A DNA stretch of 40,951 nucleotides from an uncultured Lachnospiraceae bacterium (GCA_951801955.1 CATOOV010000026.1:1-40951), one strand, 5' to 3'. Shown: positions 18,168 through 27,382, numbered from the stretch's first letter. A program made the numbers and translations. Notes: generated by a model from the letters alone, not told the origin.

Positions 18168-19783
18168 ATTCCTCCTTTCCTCAGCTTCCAGTCTTTCATA
18201 TTGCAGATAACGGGAATCCCATGGCCATGAGGATGTGGAATCTGCGTGGCAGGAGAAATATCCAACTTATCACTGACAAAATAGCAATGTTCCATATTTA
18301 CTAAAAATAGATAGGGATAATCTTTCGCATACAAAGACTGTACCTTTTTCCATGCCGCCACTGCATCCTTCTGGTTATTTGCAGAAATGGCATGCTGTAT
18401 CTGTTTGTCCACCTGTATATTTTCATACCCATTGGTATTGCTGTATGCCTGCCTGGTAAAATGCCCTGACCAAAACAAACTGTCAATCACCATAGGGCTG
18501 TACTGCCCATACCCCCACACCACACCCTGGCTATAAGCTTTTTTGGTAATCTCATCCCAAGTAGTCTGTTTCACCTCTATGAGAATTCCGAGCTTTCTAA
18601 CATTTTCTGCAACGGCTGCTGCAAGCAGGTAGCGATCCTGTTCGTCGGAGGGGGTATATACTTCGAATGCACATTTCACACCTTTTTTTTCTCGAATTCC
18701 ATCCCCATCTGTATCCTTCCATCCAGCCTTTTCCAAAAGGTTTTTTGCCTCTATTGTCTGAGAATCAGGATAATCTTTGGTATTTCCCCAGATCAAATTG
18801 TCCGTCCACCCCTTCGCAGGCTTTCCCACACCATGAAAGGCATCCTCAATGACTTGTCTGCGGTCAACACCGATGGACAAAGCTTTACGCACTGCCAGGT
18901 CGCTGGTCACTGCATTTCCGATTACTTCCGTTCCTCCCTCTTCATTCGTAATCATTCCTGGTTCCCGGCAGGGAAGGCTGATATTTCTCACATCCATGGT
19001 CTCCAATTTCTCTATATGCATCCCCTCCACAATCTCTGCTGCATAAGATGGCTGCACCATAACCATATCCAACTGCCCAGACTGTGCATTGGAAAATGCT
19101 GCTTCTTGGTCCATATCCACAAAGGTGACCCTCCTGATTTCTGGCGCTCCCTCAAAATACTCCTGGTTTGCCTCCAAAATAAGCTGCTGTTTCGTATCGT
19201 ACTGAATCACTTTCCAAGGACCAGTCCCCACAGGCAACTGGTCATATCGGGTACTTTGGTAATTATCGCTTGGCACAATGCCAAGCTGGGCACTGCAGTC
19301 TAAAAATGGAGAAAATGGCTCTTTTAACGTAAATTTTACGGTATATTCATCCAAAGCTTCCACTTTTTCCACTTTGGAGAGATCTATCTTATCGTTCTGT
19401 CCCTGATGTTCCATTACAGCCTGATAAGTAAATACCACATCCTCCGCTGTAAAATCCGAACCATCATGAAACTGGATATTTCTTTTTAACTGGTAAGTAT
19501 ATACCAAAGAATCTTGGGAAACTTCCCAGCTCTCTGCCAAATCACCTTCGTATTCAGAATTGGCATTGACCCGAACCAGCCCATTGTTGATAAAATCAAA
19601 GCCATAGGCACAGCCTCCCTTTACTGGATCTAAGGAACCTTCCCAAAAACCGTGCCCCACATAACAGACAATGGAATCTGGGGCATTCTCTGTACCTGAC
19701 GTCAGTGCCTCCTGCCCACAACCTGCCAGAATTCCAGAAAATAACGCAAAACTGCTGAGAATACAAAGCAATCTTTTTTTCAT
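18164..19783 (-). CDS. nickel/peptide-type ABC transporter substrate-binding lipoprotein
   Basis: The solute-binding protein (SBP_bac_5 family) that delivers substrate to the two permeases. From 19783 it has 539 residues with a lipoprotein signal (MKKRLLCILSSFALFSGILA, then GCG; lipobox L-A-G-C), so it is membrane-anchored. Family landmarks include LAESWEVSQDSLVYTYQLK, FHDGSDFTAEDVVFTYQAV and GTGPWKVIQYD. A histidine-rich segment near the C-terminus (IPHPHGHGIPV) and the overall style suggest a NikA-like nickel or metal-chelate binder, but peptide uptake cannot be excluded. Upstream codons to 19888 are not used: the ribosome site (GGAAAGGCGG) fits 19783. It is the first gene of the five-gene operon. 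Confidence 0.9.
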   Translation of the reverse strand: MKKRLLCILSSFALFSGILAGCGQEALTSGTENAPDSIVCYVGHGFWEGSLDPVKGGCAYGFDFINNGLVRVNANSEYEGDLAESWEVSQDSLVYTYQLKRNIQFHDGSDFTAEDVVFTYQAVMEHQGQNDKIDLSKVEKVEALDEYTVKFTLKEPFSPFLDCSAQLGIVPSDNYQSTRYDQLPVGTGPWKVIQYDTKQQLILEANQEYFEGAPEIRRVTFVDMDQEAAFSNAQSGQLDMVMVQPSYAAEIVEGMHIEKLETMDVRNISLPCREPGMITNEEGGTEVIGNAVTSDLAVRKALSIGVDRRQVIEDAFHGVGKPAKGWTDNLIWGNTKDYPDSQTIEAKNLLEKAGWKDTDGDGIREKKGVKCAFEVYTPSDEQDRYLLAAAVAENVRKLGILIEVKQTTWDEITKKAYSQGVVWGYGQYSPMVIDSLFWSGHFTRQAYSNTNGYENIQVDKQIQHAISANNQKDAVAAWKKVQSLYAKDYPYLFLVNMEHCYFVSDKLDISPATQIPHPHGHGIPVICNMKDWKLRKGGI

Positions 19784-19808
19784 CTTCTTTCCGCCTTTCC
19801 ATATTTTC

Positions 19809-19928
19809 CTATGGTAACACAGAAAAAAAACGGATGGAAGCCCCCAGGGGGGTTGTCTGCTGTAAAACAAAGACCCGAAATCCCACAAGACCTCCTTCTT
19901 GCCAGTACCAATCTATAAAAGCCTCTAA
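19809..19928 (-). other. possible 3' remnant of a lost gene upstream of the importer
   Basis: One minus-strand frame reads about 40 well-composed residues (EAFIDWYWQEGGLVGFRV, then LQQTTPLGASIRFFSVLP) ending 25 bp before the binding-protein start. There is no start codon, and it overlaps the last codons of the TIGR02452 gene. It may be the tail of a gene deleted when the two operons were joined, or chance. No riboswitch was recognised in the stretch. Confidence 0.2.
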
Positions 19929-20800
19929 TTCTCACTTGCCAGAGCCAGTTCATGGCAAAATATGTCGTAATTCCTTGTCTGGTTTGGCGGACAGTATACC
20001 GCAAACTCAATGGATTTGAAACGATACAAATAATCTTTCACCACTTGGTTCATTGCTTTTGCCACGATCTCTGGAGGATTCTGGAAGGCGCCGCACCCGA
20101 ACGCCCCTAAAATTACAACTTCTGCCCCTTGTCCCATAGCAATATCCAGAATTCTTTGAATCCGTTTTTTATGCAGTTTTAGGAGTTCGTCTGGTTTTAT
20201 AGCAGGCGCTTTGTCCCCGCTGTCTGGGTTCATGGCATTGCTGGGATTTTTACGCAAATTAGGCGCTGCGCAGGATAACATATCTATCTGATACCAGTCC
20301 CTTTGCTCCATTTGCCCTGGATGATCCGTATCTGTCTTAAACACCACTACATCTGGGGTGTAAATACAATCACAGTTATACAAAGAATCCATCTTTCCTG
20401 CCCGCAACAATTCCCTATGTTTATTGTGGAATTTTTCTTTGATCTTATCATCAGAAATACATGGATATAAAGTACTGCACCTGCATATAGATTCCTCCTG
20501 GGCATTGGCTCCCTTTTGCACGCCTCCCCCTGGATTGGTGGCAGAGGCAAAGTTCAGCACGCAAATTTTCTGCCCCGTATACTCCCCTGCCGCCTCAAGG
20601 CAACGTTTCATGGAAATTGAAACTTTTGCAGGAATATCAAATTTCGGGGCGATTTTCTGCACCAGCACACAGTCTGTCTCAAGAATCACTTTTTGGCGTC
20701 TTTTCGCCTCCTCTATGGCTTTCTTCAATTTTTCCTCTTTTTGGCACATTTCCATAGTATTCTGAAATATTTCTTTTCTCTGTTCTCTGATATTACTCAT
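19925..20800 (-). CDS. TIGR02452 family protein (microbial PARG/macro-domain-like)
   Basis: A 291-residue cytoplasmic protein of the TIGR02452/DUF2263 group, which is related to bacterial-type poly(ADP-ribose) glycohydrolases. The N-terminal helical part is followed by a macro-like core with NFASATNPGGG (GGG at 91-93) and QEE at 101-103, giving the GGG-x7-QEE signature whose second Glu is catalytic in PARGs. A later segment (VVILGAFGCGAFQNPPE) is the phosphate-binding loop. Predicted activity is removal or binding of ADP-ribose; substrate unknown. Start at 20800 has AAAGGA upstream; the open frame to 20908 overlaps the ATPase gene. It follows the AAA+ gene by 22 bp and is probably co-transcribed. 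Confidence 0.88.
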   Translation of the reverse strand: MSNIREQRKEIFQNTMEMCQKEEKLKKAIEEAKRRQKVILETDCVLVQKIAPKFDIPAKVSISMKRCLEAAGEYTGQKICVLNFASATNPGGGVQKGANAQEESICRCSTLYPCISDDKIKEKFHNKHRELLRAGKMDSLYNCDCIYTPDVVVFKTDTDHPGQMEQRDWYQIDMLSCAAPNLRKNPSNAMNPDSGDKAPAIKPDELLKLHKKRIQRILDIAMGQGAEVVILGAFGCGAFQNPPEIVAKAMNQVVKDYLYRFKSIEFAVYCPPNQTRNYDIFCHELALASEN

Positions 20801-20822
20801 AACTATTTTTCCTTTCAACTTA

Positions 20823-21905
20823 TCAATAAGAAATATGAAATCCCACAGGTTTTGCAGTCTGAACTGTATTCTGGACAGACTCTGCGTCTTCCACTTTATA
20901 AATGGCATTTTTCACATCCTGATATGTAATTGTCTGCATGTCAGCCTTGGTATACCTCTTTTTCTTTTCTTCAAGTACGCGTTCAGCGGCAAACACCACT
21001 GCAGTCTCAAGCAGGCTCCTTGCCTCTCGTCCATTGCCAAAATTTTCATCCTGTATTCGTTTTTGAAAATGGGCATATACCATCCCTTTTACATTTTCTT
21101 CTACATAATAGTGCTGGTTTTCCGCAATTTTATAAAAAATCTGCACCATTTCTTTGGGCGTATAAGAATCAAAATAAATTGTTGAGGTAATACGGCTTTT
21201 AATTCCTGGGTTGGCATCTAAAAAGTCTTTCATTTTGTTATTTTTTTCAGTGGTCTTTTTCCCTCCATATCCGGCAAAAATCACCAGTTTATCCATCGAA
21301 TGATTTTCCAACTCAATAATCAACTGTGCAATTGCCTCTTTGCTGAAAGAATCGCACTCCCCATAATCTCCTACCAGCAAGTAAGCTTCGTCAATTACAA
21401 TAATATCATTATCTGTAAATAGCCTCTTTGTCTTTGGCGCAGAATGCCCGATATACCTTCCTTTTAATTCTGCCCCATTTACACAGGCAAAACGAAAGTC
21501 CGGCAAGAGATCTTCTTCCACCATAATCTGCCCCATCAATTTTGCAATCGTTGTCTTTGCTGTTCCAGGAGCCCCTAACATTACATGTACATTGTGATAA
21601 CCACCCCCGCAGATTCCCATATTTGCCCTTATTCGATTATATTTCATAACGTTTACAATACCCAATACCTGTTTTTTCACAGGATCCATGCCGACAAGTT
21701 CATTCATCATCCTGTCCATGGCAGAAATTTTTATCTTGGACTTGTTCTCTTTCACTAATGCGGTTTTATCCAGGCAAAAGCGATTCATAAAATCAAAATC
21801 TTTATTTTCAATCTTATTCGTTGAAAAATCCCAGTCCTTGGTCGCATACTTCACAATATTTTCAATCAATTGACATTTTTTAGGATTATTCATGGCTACC
21901 GTCAT
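20823..21905 (-). CDS. CbxX/SpoVK-type AAA+ ATPase
   Basis: A 360-residue single-domain AAA+ protein. Residues 60-100 (MNELVGMDPVKKQVLGIVNV) are the CbxX/CfqX lead-in. Walker A is GAPGTAKT (111-118; Ala replaces the usual last Gly), then FACVNGAELKGRYIGHS (pore/motif region), Walker B IIVIDE (168-173), a sensor-1 like VIFAGYG, an arginine-finger region NPGIKSRITSTIYF and a C-terminal lid (NGREARSLLETAV). The same class includes SpoVK, CbbX (Rubisco activase) and EccA of type VII secretion. The first ATG is 5 nt after the upstream stop; an ATG four codons later is possible. It probably remodels a partner encoded in the same cluster. Confidence 0.88.
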   Translation of the reverse strand: MTVAMNNPKKCQLIENIVKYATKDWDFSTNKIENKDFDFMNRFCLDKTALVKENKSKIKISAMDRMMNELVGMDPVKKQVLGIVNVMKYNRIRANMGICGGGYHNVHVMLGAPGTAKTTIAKLMGQIMVEEDLLPDFRFACVNGAELKGRYIGHSAPKTKRLFTDNDIIVIDEAYLLVGDYGECDSFSKEAIAQLIIELENHSMDKLVIFAGYGGKKTTEKNNKMKDFLDANPGIKSRITSTIYFDSYTPKEMVQIFYKIAENQHYYVEENVKGMVYAHFQKRIQDENFGNGREARSLLETAVVFAAERVLEEKKKRYTKADMQTITYQDVKNAIYKVEDAESVQNTVQTAKPVGFHISY

Positions 21906-21910
21906 ATTTA

Positions 21911-22630
21911 CTAAGCGCTGATAAAAAAACCTTTCTTTACCAGAATATTCCTCAACGCAAATGTTCCCTGATACAACAACTTATAATATTCCTTTTCCGC
22001 GCATTCTTCTAACTTTACACGAACCTCATCCATCGAAAAATCCAGAACGATCCCATTCCATTTTTTCCTAGAAGAATCCTCCCATATCCCGCTGCCTGCC
22101 CTGTCATCCTCTTCTGCATCCTGCCACATTAGTTTCTCTTTCAAAACAATGATATATACTTTATCATTATTCTCAAAATGACTAAAACCATCGCAAAGAA
22201 CCTTATCTTCCTGATAATGGTCAAAATCCGAAAATAAAAATCCACTGTTCCCACTTGAGTTACAGACAATACAAACGGAATGTTTTGTACATTCCATCCA
22301 GTATGGATGATAAGAATATACATTCTGGTTTCCCTGCATAAACATCCCGCCCATTGCAAAGGGGTCGTTCTGTCCCCCTAAACTTTGTTTCAGGCTGCTT
22401 TCCTCAATCACTGGAACCATTCGGGCACTCTCTTCCCATTGGGGAAGATACTTTTCTGTTATATTGAGTTCTCTGTCCCATTCGTAGTCAATCTGCTTTC
22501 TTTATGTCTGCTTTCAGGGATTTTCCATCCACAGAAGCCGAATCTTCAAATATGTAACTTTTTCCTTTACCTGGTTGTCTTACATAGTTGTATGCAAATA
22601 CGGTTTCAAAAGGGATAAAGTTTTTTTCAT
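21911..22630 (-). pseudogene. uncharacterised gene with two frame breaks (about 239 codons)
   Basis: An open frame from 22420 (169 residues) is only the 3' part. Protein-like sequence continues upstream to 22495 (IDYEWDRELNITEKYLPQWE) and then, after a 1-nt shift, to 22620 (NFIPFETVFAYNYVRQPGKG and KSYIFEDSASVDGKS). The original start is ATG at 22628-22630 with GGAGG 7 nt away; it is followed by seven A, and eight would restore the frame. Removing one base near 22494 would restore the second break. No family recognised; the C-terminal part is acidic and soluble (WQDAEEDDRAGSGIW, VLDFSMDEVRVKLEECA). Either a decaying gene, a phase-variable one, or sequence errors. It sits 5 nt before the AAA+ gene. 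Confidence 0.7.
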
Positions 22631-22869
22631 AATAAAACCTCCATCTGTCGTATGTTATTTAAATTTTCATAACTTTTATACCGTTGTTCTCTTTACAAAC
22701 ATACTACCAGATGAAGGTACGCAATATTGCATTATTTATAATCTGACACAGAATATTCGTGACTTTCGTTATGAAATGAGCTTAGTTGTGAGTCTTGAAT
22801 CCCATGGAAATGGTTTATATAGCAACTATGCTGACATGGCTGTACTATGAAATTTCAGATTGTCACAGT

Positions 22870-24027
22870 CTAACCATAATTTTTTATTCCTATGCCTAAG
22901 CGCATTTTTACCCTGTCATGGGATTCCTGCGGTGAAACAATCAGGCAATCATTACAATATTGTGTCGCCCACAATTCCACCCCTCCAACAGCAGATTCCA
23001 GTGCAACTTTCAGCCAGGTAATTCCCTGTTCCTTAAAATATGCTCTGTCGTGGTGCAAATATTTTTCCAACAGCTCATCCGAGGCAGGTGTTACTCTTGC
23101 ATTTTTTCCAAAGACATCCATAATCGTATTCATAATATAATTTTTTCCCGTATCACGGCACAACAGTACCACCGCCTCTTTTTTTCCGCCAAACATTACA
23201 GGGTGCTCATAGCGGAACTGTACGGGATTAAAATTTTCCATCAAATGTGTATTTTTAACCTCTACCTCCTCAATATCTGTAATCCTGTCTATGCGCATAC
23301 TTACAATATTTTGATATTTTGCATTGTATGCCAGAAGGTAATAGTAGCCATTACTCCACATCAAATGGACAGGTTCGATCACCTTGGGATAACCTGGGCG
23401 CGGAACCAATCTTTTTTCCATATTATAAGAACAATAAGTAACCTTTGCACAATTCTGATTCTGGATAATCCGATTTAAATCCTCAATGTTTAAAAGAAGC
23501 AGCGAATCCTTATCCCGTTCCTCCCTTGCAACATCGTAATACCTGTTGTTTGGAAAAGACTTAGGTTTCAACCTTACAAGTTTTCGTATAATGTCTGTAA
23601 TATCTGCTTCACTAAAATAACTGTAAGTCTCCACTGCATCTTTCAATGTAAGCACTTCTGCCATTTTTAAATTATTTTCATAATAATAAAATTTTTTCGG
23701 CGCCTGTTTTCCTTCCTCCACATGATAAGACACATACCTTGCGTCCTTTTTCATAACACAAAAAATACAATACCCATAACGGAATGCCATTTCTTCATCA
23801 TCCATCCCATCTGGAAATATCTTATCTGTCAATTCTTCCAAGGTACGCTTCACCGTATCTAAACTGACTGCCGAATCTGTGGAAGACAGATAAGCAAATT
23901 CCTGGTTTACCTTGTCCCTAATCTGTGCCACAGACATTGGATGCCTTTCATCCGTCTCCTTAGCCAACACCTGTAAAATATAAAACAGGTTCAGCCGCGA
24001 ACTCTCTGGTTTTTTACTTTTCCCCAT
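22870..24027 (-). CDS. WYL-domain transcriptional regulator
   Basis: A 385-residue regulator: an N-terminal winged helix (SSRLNLFYILQVLAKETDER ... SAVSLDTVKRTLEELTDK), a linker, then a WYL domain (about 195-270) with RLVPRPGYPKVIEPVHLMW and NGYYYLLAYN ... VSMRIDRITDIEEV, and a C-terminal WCX-like region. WYL proteins sense small ligands or nucleic acids and often sit beside defence or stress cassettes. The frame starts with TTG at 24063, but ATG at 24027 with GAGGT upstream is preferred. It follows the propeller gene by 16 bp, in operon. 240 bp with no clear gene separates it from the next frame; a promoter could lie there. Confidence 0.9.
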   Translation of the reverse strand: MGKSKKPESSRLNLFYILQVLAKETDERHPMSVAQIRDKVNQEFAYLSSTDSAVSLDTVKRTLEELTDKIFPDGMDDEEMAFRYGYCIFCVMKKDARYVSYHVEEGKQAPKKFYYYENNLKMAEVLTLKDAVETYSYFSEADITDIIRKLVRLKPKSFPNNRYYDVAREERDKDSLLLLNIEDLNRIIQNQNCAKVTYCSYNMEKRLVPRPGYPKVIEPVHLMWSNGYYYLLAYNAKYQNIVSMRIDRITDIEEVEVKNTHLMENFNPVQFRYEHPVMFGGKKEAVVLLCRDTGKNYIMNTIMDVFGKNARVTPASDELLEKYLHHDRAYFKEQGITWLKVALESAVGGVELWATQYCNDCLIVSPQESHDRVKMRLGIGIKNYG

Positions 24028-24043
24028 AATCGTACCTCGCACC

Positions 24044-26326
24044 TTATCTAATCTCTTTTGCAATTACAGATATCTCAGACATTCCATTATTTTTACCATT
24101 GCAAAATGGGAATATGCCCAAAGAGTATTCGGGATCTCTCGTCCGATTATCATGAACAAGCGATGTAATACTATGTTCCGTAATACAGAAGGGTCCGCCG
24201 ATCCGATCTATCGATGGATGATTCTGTAAAATTGTCTCGGCATTTCCCGCACGGTCAAACGAGAAAAACATAGGGCCAAAATCCTTTTCTCGCAATTCTT
24301 GCCCATTATAATTTAAGCGAAACCTCCCATTTGTTGCAAAAATCAAATGTTTCCCATCAAATGCTATGGAGTGGTATGTATATCCCTCATCTAATTTGGC
24401 AACTCTCTTTAACTGGGATAATAACTTAGGCTTTTCCCAGATATCCACCAAATTCCCCTGTTTATTGATTCCCAGTAATCGGCTGTCCCCCAAAACAGCA
24501 TTTGAATCTTCCAAATAATAAGCGATCTCTTTTCCTGCATCAACAAAAATAATTTGTTTTTTTTCTATATTTTGGTAAACCTCGCTGATTTTCCTTGTCT
24601 GCATATCATTGGAATCAAACACCATAAGGGTATTCTTTTTTCCTTTGGTAAAGTATACTTCCCGCTCATTGTAAGCAAGGATTTCATTACATACGCTTAT
24701 TTTTATGTTTTCATTGTCAGTATAATAGTACAATACATATTCAGAAGATTTTCCAATATAAATAAAACCTTTCTGCAGTTTTATTGGGGCAGCATAAATT
24801 TTGTTTTTTCCAATGCTATTTTTTAATTTATAAATTTTCTTTTCTTGAAGATTCGCTCTATATATTGTGTCATTGGAAGTATAATAGATGCACTGCCCAA
24901 ACAAACTAAACATTGGAAACCTTGTGTGACAGACACGGCGATAACTGCCAGAAATATCAGGAAATCCCCGCCACCCACAACTATCGTCCTCAATTTTCAG
25001 TATTACCTTATCAACCCCTGTGTTTAAATCCAATTCATGGATACAATACAATTGCCCAGAATAAGAATGTGGGGTTTGTTTTCCTTCCAAATAGTAAACT
25101 TTATGGTTCTTCTCGATGATCTGAAATAAGCCAAATGGATTGTATTTTCTTTCATCAATACTATATACCATAGGACGGTTCCAGTAATTTCCCGCAGAAT
25201 GGCACAGGTAAGAAGACAACACATGTCCCTCAATAACAGTCTGCAGCATTTTATGTTGTTGTTCTGTGGTTTCACTCATAGATATTTCACTTTGGTCAAA
25301 ACTATTCAAAAGGGCTGTATACATTGTCTCAATAACTAATGCAGGCGCCTTTTTCTGAATCTTCAAACAGGATGCCATTAATTTTACCGAATCTGGTTTT
25401 ATCATCTGCCACCCTTGTTTATCCCAGATTATCAATCCCGCTCCATACCGCCAAACTGCATGATAAAACTCTGCCTTTACAAAACCTTTTCCTGCCATAA
25501 TTTGCAAAGTTTCCAGCATCTTTGGCACCTTTGTTATGACGCGGTTTACCAACTCCCTTTTACCTCCTTTATTTAACCAATAACAACAATGGAAGGAAAG
25601 GGCTGCACAGATCTCCTCACTTCCAATGTAATATCCTAAAATATGTTCCAATTGGTGGGAAAGCATGACCATACTCCTAGAATCTGATTCGGGAATGAAT
25701 ACTTCCTGCCATTCCTTTGGCATGGATTTTATGTATTTCTCCAAGCGCCCATCCCCATATACATATTCCTCCAGTTCCATATTCATCAAATCCAGATAAG
25801 CCTCTATCATCTCCTTATCAGAAAATACTGCTTGGTTTTCCAATTTTCTATTATCCTGCTGGGACGGCTCTGGATTTACTGGCTTTCTTCCTTCTTCCTG
25901 TTGGAATATCCCTGGATTTATCGGTTTTTTTCTATTTTCCTGCTGGATTGGCTCTCGATGTATAGGGTTTCCTATATTTTCACGAACTTGCCCTTTTTCC
26001 CTAATTCCTGTGTCAAACCCGTCTGCAAGCGCCGCAACCTTTTCCAAATTCTTTAATTTTGTTTGTGTATTAAATCCAGTATTGATATAGACCGTTTCCC
26101 CATGAATTTGGATCGTTTTTGTAGAGCCAGCATACTTTGCCGCCCGTTCTGCGTCAACGGTAAACAATGCCTCGCGTTCTCCCAAAAGTTTTGGATAAGT
26201 TTCCAAAATATTTTTCAGGCAGGAAACATACAACGCTGTCGGACGGCTCTCCTGAATAAGATTGCCGTAAATACTCGCTGAACACTGCTCCATATCTATG
26301 GAAACCCCATAATTCTCGAATTTCAT
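24044..26326 (-). CDS. unknown 760-residue protein with C-terminal DUF5050-like propeller
   Basis: Not recognised as a named family. Residues 1-110 are mixed alpha/beta with YVSCLKNILETYPKLLGERE. Residues about 112-170 are low-complexity with three loose repeats of QQENRKKPINPG / QQEEGRKPVNPE / QQDNRKLEN. Residues 175-385 are helical (EAYLDLMNMELEEYVYGDGR ... HQLEHILGYYIGSEE). Residues about 400-745 are beta-rich with repeated blades (YYLEGKQT, CIYYTSNDTIYRANLQEKK, EIAYYLEDSN, HLIFATNGRF) like DUF5050 propellers. No signal peptide or membrane helix, so cytoplasmic. The start has a strong GGAGG. It lies between the 90-residue gene and the WYL regulator, and could be a scaffold or sensor for the AAA+ partner. 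Confidence 0.75.
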   Translation of the reverse strand: MKFENYGVSIDMEQCSASIYGNLIQESRPTALYVSCLKNILETYPKLLGEREALFTVDAERAAKYAGSTKTIQIHGETVYINTGFNTQTKLKNLEKVAALADGFDTGIREKGQVRENIGNPIHREPIQQENRKKPINPGIFQQEEGRKPVNPEPSQQDNRKLENQAVFSDKEMIEAYLDLMNMELEEYVYGDGRLEKYIKSMPKEWQEVFIPESDSRSMVMLSHQLEHILGYYIGSEEICAALSFHCCYWLNKGGKRELVNRVITKVPKMLETLQIMAGKGFVKAEFYHAVWRYGAGLIIWDKQGWQMIKPDSVKLMASCLKIQKKAPALVIETMYTALLNSFDQSEISMSETTEQQHKMLQTVIEGHVLSSYLCHSAGNYWNRPMVYSIDERKYNPFGLFQIIEKNHKVYYLEGKQTPHSYSGQLYCIHELDLNTGVDKVILKIEDDSCGWRGFPDISGSYRRVCHTRFPMFSLFGQCIYYTSNDTIYRANLQEKKIYKLKNSIGKNKIYAAPIKLQKGFIYIGKSSEYVLYYYTDNENIKISVCNEILAYNEREVYFTKGKKNTLMVFDSNDMQTRKISEVYQNIEKKQIIFVDAGKEIAYYLEDSNAVLGDSRLLGINKQGNLVDIWEKPKLLSQLKRVAKLDEGYTYHSIAFDGKHLIFATNGRFRLNYNGQELREKDFGPMFFSFDRAGNAETILQNHPSIDRIGGPFCITEHSITSLVHDNRTRDPEYSLGIFPFCNGKNNGMSEISVIAKEIR

Positions 26327-26342
26327 CTTTTTTCCTCCAAAT

Positions 26343-26615
26343 TTATTTTGTCTCTTTTACATATTTTTTTAACTGTTTGATTACGCCGTCCGCCATTGCA
26401 GAAGTCAAACCATTGGACATCATCTGTACTTTCGCTGCCTTACAGTACTTTGTAAACAATGGACCATACATCACTTCATGAATGGTATTATGTTGGTTAT
26501 TAAAGTTGAACCATCCTGCATCAAAAGAACGCTTCATAATATCCACCTTTGCTGCGTTACGGTTTTTCGTAGCTGCTGCATAATAATTCCAAAAATTCTG
26601 CCAATTCCAATACAT
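26343..26615 (-). CDS. small aromatic-rich protein of unknown function
   Basis: Ninety residues beginning MYWNWQNFWNYYAAATKNRN, lysine-rich at the C-terminus (VIKQLKKYVKETK). Strong AGGAGG 8 nt before the start. It is 16 bp upstream of the 760-residue gene and heads the cluster. Size and aromatic N-terminus vaguely recall WXG100 proteins, but no W-x-G turn is present, so I do not assign that family. An 18-codon open stretch just upstream (ending ELDTEISDETEL, about 26637-26690) may be the tail of a lost gene. Confidence 0.65.
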   Translation of the reverse strand: MYWNWQNFWNYYAAATKNRNAAKVDIMKRSFDAGWFNFNNQHNTIHEVMYGPLFTKYCKAAKVQMMSNGLTSAMADGVIKQLKKYVKETK

Positions 26616-26707
26616 AATAATTTCCTCCTATTCTTACAATTCGGTTTCATCACTTATTTCAGTGTCCAGTTCTTTGATTTTGGCTGCTGAAAACTAAAAA
26701 ACAAATC

Positions 26708-26752
26708 CCTTATCACACGCTAAATGGTATCATCGTGTGCCCTCTAAGTATA
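26708..26752 (+). repeat. single copy of the 44-bp intergenic repeat
   Basis: CCTTATCACACGCTAAATGG followed by TATCATCGTGTGCCCTCTAAGT aligns with the unit at 29093-29137 over its whole length. It lies between the cluster promoter region and the YdjM-type gene. Confidence 0.6.
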
Positions 26753-26779
26753 AATTTTTAAAACCGGCAAGCATCTTTC

Positions 26780-27382
26780 TTAACGAAAAAATCCCAAGAC
26801 TGCTGTCTCCACAATCGAAACTACACATCCAACTACAAACAATGCCGAATTCACAAATCCCTGGGCGTGAAAAAATCCCAAACAGAATCCTCCCTTTAAT
26901 GGAAAAAAAAGCCTGACTTTTTTCTTGTTAAGAATATCCATCGCAAGATGGGATAAAAATCCAACTGCAAAATATGGCACAAGAACAGGCGTGATCATTC
27001 CCACTGCAAAACTTAAAATACCAAGGGCAAGAAAAGAATGCATAAAGGAGCGATGGGGCTGTTCTTTCCCGAATGTGCAAGTGGCTATAAAAACCAAAGC
27101 TCCCAAAGTAACCCGCAGTAAGTTTTTGCTGGTCAAAATTTGCCGAATAATGCCCGCATTATGGTAAAAATCAAGGAAACATACCATGCAAAGGGATGCA
27201 ACAGCAAGTAATGTAATTTTATTTGCATTCTTATGGGATTCTGAGGTCTCAATATCAATGTCGCTAATCAATGCGCCTACTGCCCCTGTTCCTGCAGCTA
27301 ATATAATTTCTGGAATGGTCTGTGGTTTTGTAATTGTTAATGTTGCAGCTATGCCAACTGCCATATGTGTTTTTCCAAGCAT
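26780..27382 (-). CDS. YdjM/DUF457-type membrane-bound metal-dependent hydrolase
   Basis: A 200-residue integral membrane protein. Family features: GKTHMAVGIAATL at the N-terminus (first metal-ligand His), SDIDIETS, EQPHRSFMHSFLALG, and FLSHLAMDILNKKKVRLFFP with the conserved His and Asp, followed by LKGGFCLG. At least four hydrophobic helices are visible. Function in the family is poorly known; the E. coli member is SOS-induced and is tied to phospholipid metabolism. ATG at 27382 is chosen over the adjacent ATG at 27385 because AGGAGG is then 5 nt away. It has its own promoter. Confidence 0.9.
   Translation of the reverse strand: MLGKTHMAVGIAATLTITKPQTIPEIILAAGTGAVGALISDIDIETSESHKNANKITLLAVASLCMVCFLDFYHNAGIIRQILTSKNLLRVTLGALVFIATCTFGKEQPHRSFMHSFLALGILSFAVGMITPVLVPYFAVGFLSHLAMDILNKKKVRLFFPLKGGFCLGFFHAQGFVNSALFVVGCVVSIVETAVLGFFR

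Noticed and set aside
19784..19924. Cobalt/nickel or cobalamin riboswitch before the importer
   Set aside because: No conserved aptamer core could be matched; the stretch reads better as a coding remnant.
26343..26615. WXG100-type secretion substrate
   Set aside because: Size fits, but the W-x-G turn and helical pattern are missing.
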